Part shown: in pieces, positions 34,057 to 45,481 of the stretch | How the letters are laid out: each line of letters opens with the position of its first letter | Numbering within the stretch: position 1 is the first letter of the stretch | Assembly: GCF_000226115.1 (NCBI RefSeq) | Contig: NC_016460.1 | Coordinates: forward strand, 2,542,001-2,606,000 | Direction: 5' to 3' | Origin: Thermothielavioides terrestris NRRL 8126 | Taxonomy: Eukaryota; Ascomycota; Sordariomycetes; Sordariales; Chaetomiaceae | Length of the DNA: 64,000 nucleotides | The notes under the pieces: generated by a model | Databases searched by the model: none | What the model saw: only the letters and a program-made list of their open reading frames with translations | Told to the model about the DNA's origin: nothing | Translations under genes and position numbers: made by a program

Positions 34057-37000
34057 CATACCTTATGTGCGTAGTAGTGGTCGACGCTAACCGAGGCGGG
34101 TATCGTTACTGCGTGGAGGTCAAGACTTTTCCGGGAAGGGGCTTGAGGTTCACCCAGGGGCAATTAACACGGCAGACCTCTCTCTAGCTGAGTGGGCAGC
34201 TTGATGGTCCCTGCAACAGTCCGAGACTGGGCAGATGCCATCTGCGCAGAAGCTGCAGTCCACAAAGGTAGCGTTGGGTACCATTTGGCAGCCTTGTTGG
34301 CCGGGGTGGGGAAATGCCACGATACGCTGAAACAGCGTCCAAGCCAGATACAGTGCACGGCGCCCAAACAGGCTTGCACAGAAATCAAGCTTGTCTCCGG
34401 CAACACACTGCATGTACACCAATGTCATCTATCACACTGGAAGTGCCACGGCCAATTCCCATGCTACTGCCTTTTCCTCTGCCTGTTCTTATACTTGACG
34501 GGGTGGTGACCAATTGCAGATACCTACTACACGTCCGCACACAAAACCAAAAGCAGTCCTAGGCAACAGCACCTTGGAGCGCTCAAAATGTATCGAGACT
34601 TGTGTATCCGTACTGGGCCGGTGGGCTCATCCATGGAGATGGATACCACAGCTCAGTACCTTCATCAGGTCCTGCGTAGCAACGGAGCTACCGTGGTACG
34701 GCCGCAGCGATGGGGCACGAACATGCTTGGGCATTTAACTACACAGTACCTGGTATGCACCAGGGCAGCGACCATGCCCAGTAACTTAGCTAAGCGTGCA
34801 CTAGTGTACACGTGTAGTCAGCAGCCAACGGCCATCCCGCAGGCCCTGCATCGCGGTTCACGATCTGTGCTGTCCGACGCGGGGGTGGGAGCTCTTCATG
34901 ACTTCCATCTCTAGCCAGCCTGTGTTTCAGATGATGCCGGGGTTCTCCAGACGACCAAGCGACCCGCCGGTTAAAGACGGCTTGCGTAAGGGGTGCTTCG
35001 CAACTTGCATGCCGTCCATGCACGATCAACACATGTAAAAAGAGGAGGCTGATGTTGTTGCGGTTCAATTTGGGATGAAGGTGCGAGGTGCGTGGTGTGT
35101 GCTGCATAGGTGGTCAGGCATTTGGCATCTCGGGTTCGCATCCTCCAGGTTCTTGTGCCTGACGTGCTGTGGTAATTGAGCATGGAGCTGCCTAAGCAAC
35201 GCTTCGTGAGCCAGTGGATGGTCATGGAGGGAACGGGGACCTGAGGAGTCAGCTGACAGTATTCCGCATGCGAGCTCTGTCTTCTTGCGCCGTTGGGAAG
35301 GATCGGAGGATGGGGCGATTGCAAGCAGCCTTGGGCAGAACAAGAGTCTTCCGCCATCCTTCTGCGGGGCTGCCCGAGATCTGGGGAGGCATGGCGATCC
35401 GAGATCGTCTTTCGTCAGCCACCTTATCTACACACTGTGCAGCAAGATCGCATCAATTCTGCACACGAGTGTATGTACCGAAGGCATCCCATATTGCCAG
35501 AGAGACACCGTCGTTTTCCACACTTTGATGCAGACCGTAGACGGGCCATTCACGCTTTGCGAAACCCATAGCGAGGTACTGCTACGCTGCTGCGTACACT
35601 ACAATTCGACATGCGTTCACAGTTTAGCAGAAGCAGTGCAACTTTCAGGTCGAAGCATTCGGTGAGTTGTTGCCTGGCCAGTGCGTTCGGTCATCGCTTG
35701 TGAGTGGATATCGCGCCGTCTTCCAAGTCGAGACAGGCTTGGCGCCAGGCGTGAGGGCCCCTGTCCCGCCTGTCAACCCTGAGCTATTTCTGAAGCGTGT
35801 TTCAGAATTGACCAGGGCCGACGGCAAAAGCTGTGGCTGGACGCCGTAGTGTACCTGCGTACATACACTAGTGGAAGACCACCACCACATTCTGCAAGCT
35901 AGGTGCAGAGGGATCAAGAGGAGGCGGGGCATGCAGAGACGGCGGCACAGATTCGGAAGCCCAGCGAGAGGAGCGATTGTTCACTTGGAATAGCTCAGGG
36001 GTACACTGGCTCGCTGTCCCCAGGCTCCCACAGTCGGGCGGCGGCGTCATGCTGATCACGATTGGTTACCAAAGGTATGTACTAGGTAAGGAACCTCTGT
36101 CAATACTCTGCACTCTGCTGTATTCGCCGAATTGCACCGGAAAAAAACAAAAAACACAAAAAGAGAGGAAAATACTAAGAAAAGCTATAATATACCAGAA
36201 AAGTCAAATACCTTACCTACTAGGAGAAGGTGCATACCTTACCTCCCGTTCGTCTTCCTAGCACTTACTGTCTAGGGAGTGGAGTCGTGTCCGCGGGTAA
36301 TGCTTTGATGGAAGATGCACAGTGAAGCGGGTTACGGTGCCTCCACAGTAGAAACCTGGAAACTCTTAGTTAATCGCCGCCTTTGCCGCGTTCTTCCACC
36401 TGGTCCGCCTCTCGTATTAACGAACTAGTGTAACGTGAGTTAACTGGCGAGATATTTTTGTGTACGGCGATTTCGCGGCGCGCCGTACTAACGCGATGCG
36501 GTACTCCGTATACACTGGAGGAACCTATCGCGGAACCGTAAACCCCAGGCCTGCCGCGAAGGCCGCATCGGCTGTGGCTTTCCAGGCGCTTCCGCATTTT
36601 GGAATCCTGATGGCCAATGCTTCTCTCATGGACAGATCCCACTGGCGCCGGCTTGGCGAGCGACGGAAACTCACAACAGAGCGGCATTGGGCAAAAGGCT
36701 AGAGAGCTGAGCGCCATAACGGAAGCAATGGCCAATGGCAAACAGACAAAGGACGACGGCATTCGCATGCTGACTGGATGGAGGTTGATGAGTTGTGCAG
36801 CCGAGAAACAAAAGGACTGGAGCATTTGAATGCATTGTCGAGTGATTCAGCGCGTTGTCACGGGGCGTCCCACGCGGTCAGAAGCACATACTGCGTAGAC
36901 AATTCACCCTGCTATCGATCTTGTGTAGTGTACACCGGATTGTTGAAGGTGTCAACGCCAGTCAGTTCATGCCCACTGCGCCTCCGCATTTTGTACACTA

Positions 37001-38516
37001 GAATGCGCCACCAAACATTATGGTCCGTCCAACTCCAGCGGCACGAGCCCTGATCTTGCCATCGGCGGACGGGGACGGGCCCTCCACCGCAGGAGAGAGA
37101 AGCAAAGGTTCCCCGACTCAGCAAGTGATTAACAACGGGTACTGTGGTAGGCGACCCCCGCCGGGGTCCAGCCTGCCCCAGTTTTCCAGCAGGGACAGCC
37201 GATGGACGAGGGGAGGCTCCCTGGTCGTTGCCGTCAAGCCCGAGTTGTTGAGCAGCTCGCTCTTGCTACTACTATGTAGCGCCTTTTGATAGCCAATCTG
37301 AGATAGCGTGTCGAGATGGTTGGTCCGAAGTCACATCTGGCTAGTTTAATGCCCTGAAGCACAAGAAGCGACGCAAGGCGCGGAATGCGTGCTGTGCTGC
37401 AAGCTGAGGCGCACGGCTGGAAGGGTTCTTGGTGGGCTCGTCCTCTGGACGGGCAGGAAAAAATTGGCTTGGAGTGTTGCCAGCCGGGGCCGGGGATTTT
37501 GCCATTTGAGCTCCACTTGTGTTTTTTTGGCCGCCCCATTTGGCAGACCGTGCGCTGTCCCCCCCTCCAACCCCGGTTCCCAAGCAAGCGAGCGACCAGC
37601 CAGAGTCATTAAACCCCCCAGCGCCGCCCTCTCGCACTCTCTCGCGATCCCTTCCCCCAAGAACTCCCCTTCGCTCCCCCTCTCTTATTCCCCCATTTTC
37701 TTTTTTTGGGTCGTGTCGCAGGAGACCGCTCTTCTCTCTCCTGCAGCATCGTGCAACGAACTCTTTTGACTAACCTTGCACTCCTGGCCTCCGCCACCGC
37801 GCGTTGCTCTGATTTTCTTCTCTTGCGTCCGATTCAGACCCCGGAGGGCAATCGTCGTTTTGCGCCGTTCACAAGGCCAGCGCTCGCAGCACCCATCCGA
37901 CACTTGCCGTCGCAGTCGCCCCTACGACCCTGTCGACCCTGCCGACCCGCTCGCTGTGCGTGTTTGATAGACATCGATAGCCTGGGGATCATTTTGATTG
38001 GTTTCGTTTCGTTGAAACAAGCGTTAATTCCCTTTCACCCATTGTTTCTCGGCCGCTTTGCCCGCCAACGTCGACCGGCCTCCCCCATCGACAACGCAGT
38101 GCTTCGCGCAGTGCTTCGCAACGCCGGTAGAGCTCGCACTGGGGCCGACGGATCTACCGACAACTAGCCGACAGCGGCTTCGTTCGCTTGGGTCATTTTC
38201 TGGCGCAAAATTTTCCTATGTTACGGGCTGGACTCGGAAACCCTCGACCTCTGCTTTAGGACGCATATATCGGTTCAAGTTCGCGGGCAGCGCCCTCAGA
38301 ACACGAGCCGATCTGGGTTTTTCATCTCACACTTTCTCCCCTTTGAAGACTTGTCGCCGTCTTCCGCCTTGCTGGGTCACAAGGTCGCATCAACTGTGTT
38401 GAATATCCGAGCGGGCCCACGGCCTCCTTCCCATCTCTGTTATTGAGTTGGACTCCACGCGACGACCGCACCACTCGCGTCTCCGCGGCTCAACCGCTGC
38501 CCACGGCTTCTAGACC
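34057..38516. other. Gene-poor region, right part, and STE12 promoter/leader
   Basis: No gene is supported up to the STE12 start. An AT/purine-rich patch at 36073-36243 is bounded by imperfect inverted GGTAAGG/CCTTACC blocks. From about 37560 to 37745 the plus strand is strongly pyrimidine-rich (CTC and CCCC runs, TTTTCTTTTTTT), as often seen upstream of fungal start sites. The following 770 bases probably form a long STE12 5' leader with short upstream frames. Confidence 0.5.
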
Positions 38517-41014
38517 ATGTACCCGCAGGGTGCAGCCATGGCCGCGCAACAACAGAAACCAGAGACGTTCATGTTGAGCACCGAGGCTCAGCAGTCACTT
38601 CCTCACGATGCTCAGGTAGCTCTGCAGCAGGTTGACAATCGTGAGTATTCAACTCTGGAGGAGGGACGGAGGGCTGCTGAGAACCGTCGCTAATCTGGGG
38701 CGCCTGCAGTCAAGTATTTCCTCATCTCGGCGCCAGTTGACTGGGCGCCTGATCAGTACATTCGACGCTTTCTTCTTCCCACCGGCGAGTACGTTTCTTG
38801 CGTGCTATGGAACAACCTGTACCACATTTCCGGCACCGACATCGTAAGATGTCTCTCGTTCCGGTTTCAAGCCTTCGGCCGCCCCGTCAAGAACTCGAAA
38901 AAGTTTGAGGAAGGCATCTTCTCGGATTTACGGAATCTCAAGTCGGGGACCGATGCGTCGCTCGAGGAGCCCAAGAGTCCATTTCTCGACTTTCTCTACA
39001 AGAACAACTGCATTCGGACGCAGAAGAAGCAGAAAGTCTTCTACTGGTACAGCGTACCACACGACAGGCTCTTCCTTGACGCACTCGAGAGAGATCTGAA
39101 GCGGGAAAAGATGGGCCAGGAACCGACAACAGTCGCCGTCAGCGAGCCGGCCCTGTCGTTCCAGTACGATTCGTCGCAGTCGCTGTACGAGCAGCTCACG
39201 AAGGCCCAGCAGGCCAACGCATCGGCTTTCAACGCCCAGCAGGTTTCTTTCTCCCAGCCCCAGGCCCCATCTCCGGTGATGCCGGCGATGGACTCGATGC
39301 CTCCACCGCAGATGATGATCCCCCAGACGATGCCCCCTTTAGCGGACGGGATGGACGCCATGGCCCACTACAACGGGACGATGGCGGTGGCCCCGGCCAT
39401 CCCCGCTTCTCAAGCAGTGGTCAAGCGGGAGCCTGACTACGCGCGCGTGCAGTACAACCAGAATGGTGTTCCGATCGCTCCGACGCACCAGCGTCACACG
39501 TCCATGCCGGCTTTCGCCCTGGAGTACTCACCCGCACCCTCGTTCGTCTCGTCCCATTACGAGGAGTACAGCCAAAGGGGCATCTCGTTCGAGCCCTTGA
39601 CACCTCCCCAACAAACCCTCGCGATGACGGGCGAGCCCGCTTACATCGCTAACGAGGAGACGGGCTTGTACAGCGCCATCCCAGACCTCAACCCCGTCGG
39701 CGCTCTCAATGGCATGATGCAACTCCCGCCGTCGAATCTGGCTGGGCCTTCGTTCCCCCGGGCGTACGGCTCTAACAATGTCTACTCTGTGATCGAAGGG
39801 TCGCCAACATACAAGCAGAGGAGACGGCGGTCCTCCATCCCTCCATCGCTGTCGGCCACGACAGCAGCGATTGCCGCAGCTACTTCAGCGACGCACCGGC
39901 CCTCAGACCTTCGCAGGTCAGTTTCCGCGTCGGTAGGCCCGGTTGCCGAGGGCGAGGAGTCGGCCGAGCCGTCGCCGCCAGGCCTCACATACAGCAACAC
40001 GGGCACGTCGATGGGCAGCCAGCAGCACAAGGAGGTCTTGGATATGTCCCGCCACGGCACGCCGCTGTCAACTGTGGAAGGCAGTCCTGCGCTCAACCCC
40101 ATGGCGCTGCAGCAACACGAGTACTCTCCGCTCCCTGGCGACGAGTTGGCCGAGCAACGGTCGATGATGCACGGGCCCCACGTCGTGCGCAAAGCTCGTT
40201 CTGCCTCCGTCATGGAGCTCGGTCCATATCCTCAAAAGTCCCACTCCTGCCCCATCCCATCGTGCGGCCGCATGTTCAAGCGGCTCGAGCACCTGAAGCG
40301 GTAAGGCCAGAGATCCATTTCATTTGTGGAAACCAGCTTTCATTTGTCAACGTGCGAACCTCCGGCCGTGGATCTAACCAACCCTTCCAGACATGTGAGA
40401 ACACACACCCAGGAGAGACCCTACACCTGCCCTTATTGTAATAAGGGGTTCTCCAGATCAGACAACCTCGCACAGTATGCCCCCCTCGTTTCCTTGGTGT
40501 ATCATTTCCTTTGTCAGTGGACAAGTGGGAAGTTTGAGCAGCGTGTTGCGCAAGTGGCACACTCGGAGCGAAACAATCCTCCAGGCCTGCAGAGATCGCC
40601 AAGGGTTACAAGCACAGCAGTACCGACCAACACTTGAAAGCATTCAGAAGCTGGTGGAGGCTAGTCCTTGGTTTGGAACTGCGACTGACGAGTTGTCTCC
40701 CGTGCAGGCATAAGCGCACCCACGACCGCAATGACGGGGCCGAGGGTAACTTCAACTCGGGCGAGGAGGAGGAGCAGTACTCGGGTGAGGACAACTCCCT
40801 TGGAGACGCCTCTCCGACATCCGAAAACGGTTATGTTGCCGGGTCGCTTGATGCGGCCGTCAACGGCAATAGCAACGCTTCTGCTGCCAACGGCATGTCG
40901 TCCACCGTCCCGACGAGTCTCGCCCACACGCAGACGTTCAACAGCCTCCAGACGCTGAGCATGCCGATGACGATTAGCCAACCTCACGCCATCAACACTG
41001 GCGGTGTGGCGTAA
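38517..41014 (+). CDS. STE12: STE12 transcription factor, homeodomain-like plus two C2H2 fingers
   Basis: Exons are 38517-38640, 38710-40300, 40391-40474 and 40708-41014, giving 701 aa. The N-terminal STE domain covers about 42-150 ([20 protein letters not shown] near its start). A long Gln/Pro/Ser region follows, with the conserved [20 protein letters not shown] block before the fingers. Finger 1 uses Cys555, Cys560, His573 and His577; finger 2 uses Cys585, Cys588, His601 and His605. The C-terminal fingers distinguish filamentous-fungal STE12 from the yeast protein. It is the target of the Fus3/Kss1-type MAP kinase and controls mating, fruiting-body formation and invasive growth. Two introns interrupt the finger region; the last is 233 nt, long for this gene. 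Start chosen at ATG 38517 because MYPQG precedes a good intron; a second ATG lies seven codons downstream. Confidence 0.96.
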
Positions 41015-43004
41015 AATTCCAGTCACAGCCGAAAGGAGACGCGTCCATCTGCTCAGACCGCCCCAGGGCTCGAGTGGCTTTTAATCATCGTTTTGCCCCG
41101 CCATCCTGGACTGGGCCTTTCTTTCTGTTCTGTTTTCCTCTTTTTTTGAAAGTTGTGACGTCCGAAAAACAGCACGCTTGGAGCGGCAGCCGTGGCATTT
41201 GTGGTGTTTTCACTATTAGCAGCTGGGTGTTTTTCTTCATGGCGTGGAGAAACAGCCGCTTGCTGGTCAGCATTTTCGCAGTGTGGAAAAGAGGATGGCG
41301 AATAGAGGCGGGGCGCCGTGGGAGGCTCCTTGCACAATGGGGAAGGGAAGGACTGTCTCACTTCTAGAGTTTCCGTCGTGCTTGTCATGGAGGAAGCGTG
41401 GATCGTGGTAGATCAACAGGATGGGCTCTATGAGCAGTTGCTGTATATATAGGCCTTCTTTTTTCGATTTTTCTTTTTCTATGTCCTTTTGGGGATGTTT
41501 TCTGATAGGTGCACGATAGCTCCGTCGGCGTGCCGCCGGGCCGGAGACGTAAGATACCAAGGTGGTCGGGCGAATTGACGCTTTTGAGCCAATGTACACT
41601 GTATGTAAGGTGTTGAGTTGCTGCTCGAGTCTGGCGGTGATTCCAGGAGCTTATCCAGCCTCATGAAGAGGCATACACCAGCCTGGTTTTTTCTTTACCC
41701 TCTCCCCCCCCAGGCTACCAGTCCTCGCACTTCTACAACAGCGGCAGCCAATACGGATTACTCCTGACATGGCGAGCTTGCTTAATCGGTCTGTTGCTCT
41801 GCCAACGTTCAAGAGAGGCCTTTTCTTTTTGCTCGTGACGATGATTTACCTCCGCAATAAGTGCCCTAGTCACTGGGTTGCCAGCAGATGCGGGGATGCT
41901 TGTTGGTTCCTTGCTGTGCATAATGCATGACCACACGAGCGGTCAGGAGGGCACCTTCGTCCGCGTACGTGCGTACGTACAACATGCTGTCTCTCTCTCT
42001 CCCCCCGATCTCTCTCTCTCTGTATGTGTGGTTACGGAGGTATGTGCTATGTACAGTAGGACACACGATGACGGGCCGGCTCAGCAAGCGGATCGGCGGT
42101 CTGTTTGCTAGGTCGCTCTGAACCACATCAGATCTATCAGATCTGGTGTTGTTGTCCTACGTGATATCTGGCTCGCCCTTGGTGGTGGCACGGAGCACAC
42201 TAATCTGATCCACTTCCCCCATTCTATGATCGGAATACCTATCTAGCTGCAAAGCCTACCCACAACGGTAGACGTCCAAGGTAGCGCAGACGGTGCTCAA
42301 GCAACGAGCTCCACCCTCCCCCCAGCCTTGTGTTTCCCCCAATAAGTCCAACCAACGCTTTGCGAACCTAGGGACATGGAATGGGATGGTGGCAGATCAA
42401 CCATGTTGGCCGTTTTAGTGATACGACAGGCTGTGCCCGCGCGGTCTGGATCTGGCAAATTGAGTGTACGGCACGGCCAGAGGCTTGGTTGCTGCACACC
42501 CCGGTGAGGGGCCTGTCTGCATGAGCCGCGTTCTTGCGTTTGGTTTCTGTTCGGCTGTCTGGTTTCTGTTAGGCTTGTTTGCTGGGCCACGTGGATTATG
42601 CACGCCATCGGGCTCATCTCGGCCGTCGTGGCTGTCTTGCGGAACTGGAAGGGGTACATCAAGGTGGGCTTGGCTGGTTGAGGTAACGTGGCCGGTGATG
42701 TTCGGTAGGGAATGCGGGGGGAGAAGGTTGTTTCAAGATCTCGCCAGGAAAAGCTTGTTTGCCAACCTGGTGGCAGGCCAGGTGCCCGACCCTGCGGGCT
42801 CCGGGATGCAGGCACAGCAGCCGTATCCCAGGCGGACGCGTGGGCATCTCAACGGTGCTCTCACCGGAGGGCTTGTCCATCCCTCGACTTCTCCAAACGG
42901 CGGGGACACAAGCGCCTTGAAGACACAGAAGCGCTCAAGGGACCATTGTGAACCAGTGGAAGCCAGCACATAGGGCGGGCTGCGCCAGCACCACGAAAGG
43001 GCAA
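41015..43004. other. Convergent intergenic region, STE12 / FAF1
   Basis: About 2.0 kb without a gene. It contains TCTCTC runs at 41990-42021 interrupted by CCCCCCGA, CGTAC repeats just before them and a CAGATCT/AGATCTG inverted repeat near 42129-42145. T-rich stretches after 41450 may belong to the STE12 3' UTR. Confidence 0.55.
41990..42021 (+). repeat. TC microsatellite
   Basis: Two TC tracts are separated by CCCCCCGA. The tract is noncoding, in the convergent region between STE12 and FAF1. Confidence 0.85.
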
Positions 43005-44138
43005 TCATCTCCTTCTCTTGTGCTTCCCTTTCCCTACCGGCCCTCTTACCGAGGCAGCAATGGCCTGCGCCTCTCTCGCACTGACTTTCAGCTCAGCGCC
43101 CCTCATCCTGCCGACAGCCGGTAGATCAACTGGGCGGTCTCCCCGCCGCTTCTTCTTCGTCTTGGCCGGCTTCTTCGCCTCTTTCTCGAGGACAATTCCG
43201 TTCTCCCGCGCCTCCCGCCTCCGCTTCTCCTCTCTTGCGGCAGCGGCACGTACAATGCCCTTGCGCATGGACATGGGCATCTTGGCCTGGGTCAGGATGC
43301 TTTCCTTAGCCCCCAGGGCCTGGATGCGCATGTCGCTGGTCTTGCGCGCGATGCGACCAGCCGCAAAGGCGCGCGTGTTGGCGGCAGTGCCAGCGGCGTG
43401 CTCGGACTGCCAGTGGGACGGGTTGGCGCCGGCGGCGGAGAGGATGTGGGACTCGGCGATGAGGCGCTGCAGGGCGAGATCGTTGGCCAGGAAGGCGGCG
43501 CTGTCTTCGGGCTGGTCCTGGTCGGACGGCGCCTTTTTGGCACTAGGTGTCTGCTGTGCCGCCGCTAGTTGGCTGCGGTCGGGTGGCCGGGAAGACTGGG
43601 CCAGCAGGCTGTCAGCAATCTCGGGCTAGATAAAAATGGCTGCGGCACATAGAGGAGGGCGGGGCTCACGAGGTAAGCTTTGAGCTCTCGCTTGCTCATT
43701 TTCGCCGTCGCCGACTCCGTGGTGGATGGTGCTGATGTGTGATCCACAACCTCGACCACGGGCGTGTCTGGGTAGGTCCGTGTCAGCACGGGGCTGTAAT
43801 CAAGCAGTTGGCGGTGGCCCAGCAGTAGACATACCCTCCCCCTCCCCTTCCTCGCCTTCGTCTATACTCTCGCCGGTCGAAACGCCGCTCCACCCCGAAT
43901 CGGACAGATCCTCGTCCGCATTGCTGTCGTCGCCATCACTCAGGTTGCCGTCGCTGCCGTCGCTATCGCTTTCGGAGTCGGTGTTGGTTCGCTTCTTGGG
44001 CGGCGCGGCGCGGGCGGCAACGCCAAGTGGCTTGAAATGGGCCTCAAAGTGCCGCTTGAGGATCTCATGCGCATCAGCCAGAGCCTCCGGCTTGTCCTCC
44101 ACGGACCGCGCTTTGCGCTTTCCTAATAGGCTCGGCAT
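43005..44138 (-). CDS. FAF1: FAF1-like 40S ribosome biogenesis protein
   Basis: Exons are complement(43005-43625, 43670-43767, 43835-44138), giving 340 aa. The start MPSLLGKRKARS fits yeast Faf1-type proteins; a farther upstream in-frame ATG at 44240 would add 34 residues that look unrelated. An acidic Ser/Asp/Glu-rich stretch covers about 45-100, then SKRELKAYL, and a basic helical C-terminus with KKKRRGDRPVDLPAVGRM near 290-310 and ending KGKHKRRR. Yeast Faf1 binds Krr1 and is needed for early 18S rRNA cleavages; the human counterpart is C1orf131. All three junctions keep phase (GTATGT/CAG and GTGAGC/TAG). It is divergent from HIS6 with only 384 bases between starts. Confidence 0.85.
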
Positions 44139-44522
44139 TGCCAGGAGTATCGTTGCCAGGCTGTGAGGCTCAAGCCGGGACAGACGAAAGCTCCGACTTG
44201 CTGAGAGCCGCGGTAATGTGTGGTAAAAATTTCGAGCCATGCACCTCGATGGCTTGCCTTGGTTAGCGTTATCTTATCGTGCTGTGTGCAAGCTTCAATC
44301 AGCCCCTCCTACCAAGTACACCGGGCATGGCAGCGAGCTCCATGTTACCCCGCCAAGAAGCAGAGCGGCCTTGGGCATCCCACATACCAAGGTAAATTAC
44401 CTTGCATGGTAAACAATCTGCTCCGGCCCGCTATACGCATGGCAGCCCCTGAGCACAGCCGAGGAGGAGGACCACCGTAACGTACCAAGGATTCGGGCAG
44501 CCCTTGGCGGGGCAGTCTCAAC
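44139..44522. promoter_or_regulatory. Bidirectional promoter, FAF1 / HIS6
   Basis: The 384 bases must serve both genes. A perfect inverted repeat CAAGGTAAATTACCTTG (44388-44404, 8-base arms, one-base centre) stands out. No TGACTCA site for the general amino-acid control factor was found, although HIS6 orthologues are often under that control. Confidence 0.55.
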
Positions 44523-45481
44523 ATGACGCGCTTCCGGCCCTGCATCGACCTGCACGCAGGCCAGGTCAAGCAGATCGTCGGCGGGACGCTCGACAGCAAG
44601 ACCACGTCGCTGCAGACCAACTTTGTGTCGCCGCACCCGCCCGCTCACTTCGCCCGCCTCTATCGCGACAACGCCCTCACGGGGGCCCACGTCATCATGC
44701 TCGGCCCGGGCAACCAAGAGGCGGCGAGGGAAGCCCTGGCAGCCTGGCCGGGGGCACTGCAGGTTGGAGGGGGCATCAACGACGCCAACGCCAGGGAGTG
44801 GATCGATGCCGGCGCTGAGAAGGTTTGTTTTTGACTCGCTTCCTAGAACGTTCGACAACAAAAGCAGTCTGATCTTCATCTTCCACTAATCACGAAATCC
44901 CCATCTCCCTCGGCAAAAAAAGGTTATCATCACCTCCTTCCTCTTCCCCAACGGGGCCTTCTCCCAATCCCGGCTTGACTCAGTCTTGGCCGCACTCGGC
45001 GGCGACAAGAGCAAGCTGGTGATAGACCTCAGCTGCCGGCGGCATGGAGGCGCCGACCGGTGGTTCGTCGCCATGGACAAGTGGCAGACCATCACGGACA
45101 TGGAGGTGTGCCAAGGTAAAGCAATGCAATCAACACGTCCGGCCCCCTTAAATTCATCAATCTGACCTCCCCCTCACAGAGTCCATCCAACGGCTAGAGC
45201 CCTACTGCTCCGAGTTCCTGATCCACGCCGCCGACAACGAGGGTCTGCAGCGGGGCATCGACGAGCAGCTCGTCGAGAGGCTGGCGCAGTGGTGCAGCAT
45301 CCCAGTGACGTACGCCGGCGGGGGGCGCAACCTGGCCGACCTGGAAAGGGTGAAGGAGTTGAGCGGCGGCAAGGTGGACCTGACCATCGGCAGCGCGCTG
45401 GATTGTTTCGGCGGAAGCGGCGTGACACTGGCCGAGTGCGTCGAGTGGAACAGGCAACAAGGGGACCAACTGACTAGGTAG
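44523..45481 (+). CDS. HIS6: Phosphoribosyl-formimino-AICAR-ribotide isomerase (histidine step 4)
   Basis: Exons are 44523-44822, 44923-45115 and 45180-45481, giving 264 aa, near the 261 aa of yeast His6. The enzyme converts ProFAR to PRFAR, the fourth step of histidine synthesis, by an Amadori rearrangement in a TIM barrel. Visible are the start [19 protein letters not shown] with the catalytic Asp in IDLHAG, the phosphate loop LQVGGGI, the strand [10 protein letters not shown] and the second phosphate loop [13 protein letters not shown]. Intron 1 ends in an unusual acceptor: an A run directly before AAG/GTT, without a pyrimidine tract, but phase and conservation (EK then VIITSFLF) leave no alternative. 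Intron 2 is ordinary (GTAAAG/CAG). Confidence 0.96.

Noticed and set aside
37706..38167. 153-codon frame upstream of STE12
   Set aside because: Lies in the pyrimidine-rich promoter and leader and shows no conserved features; at most an upstream ORF.
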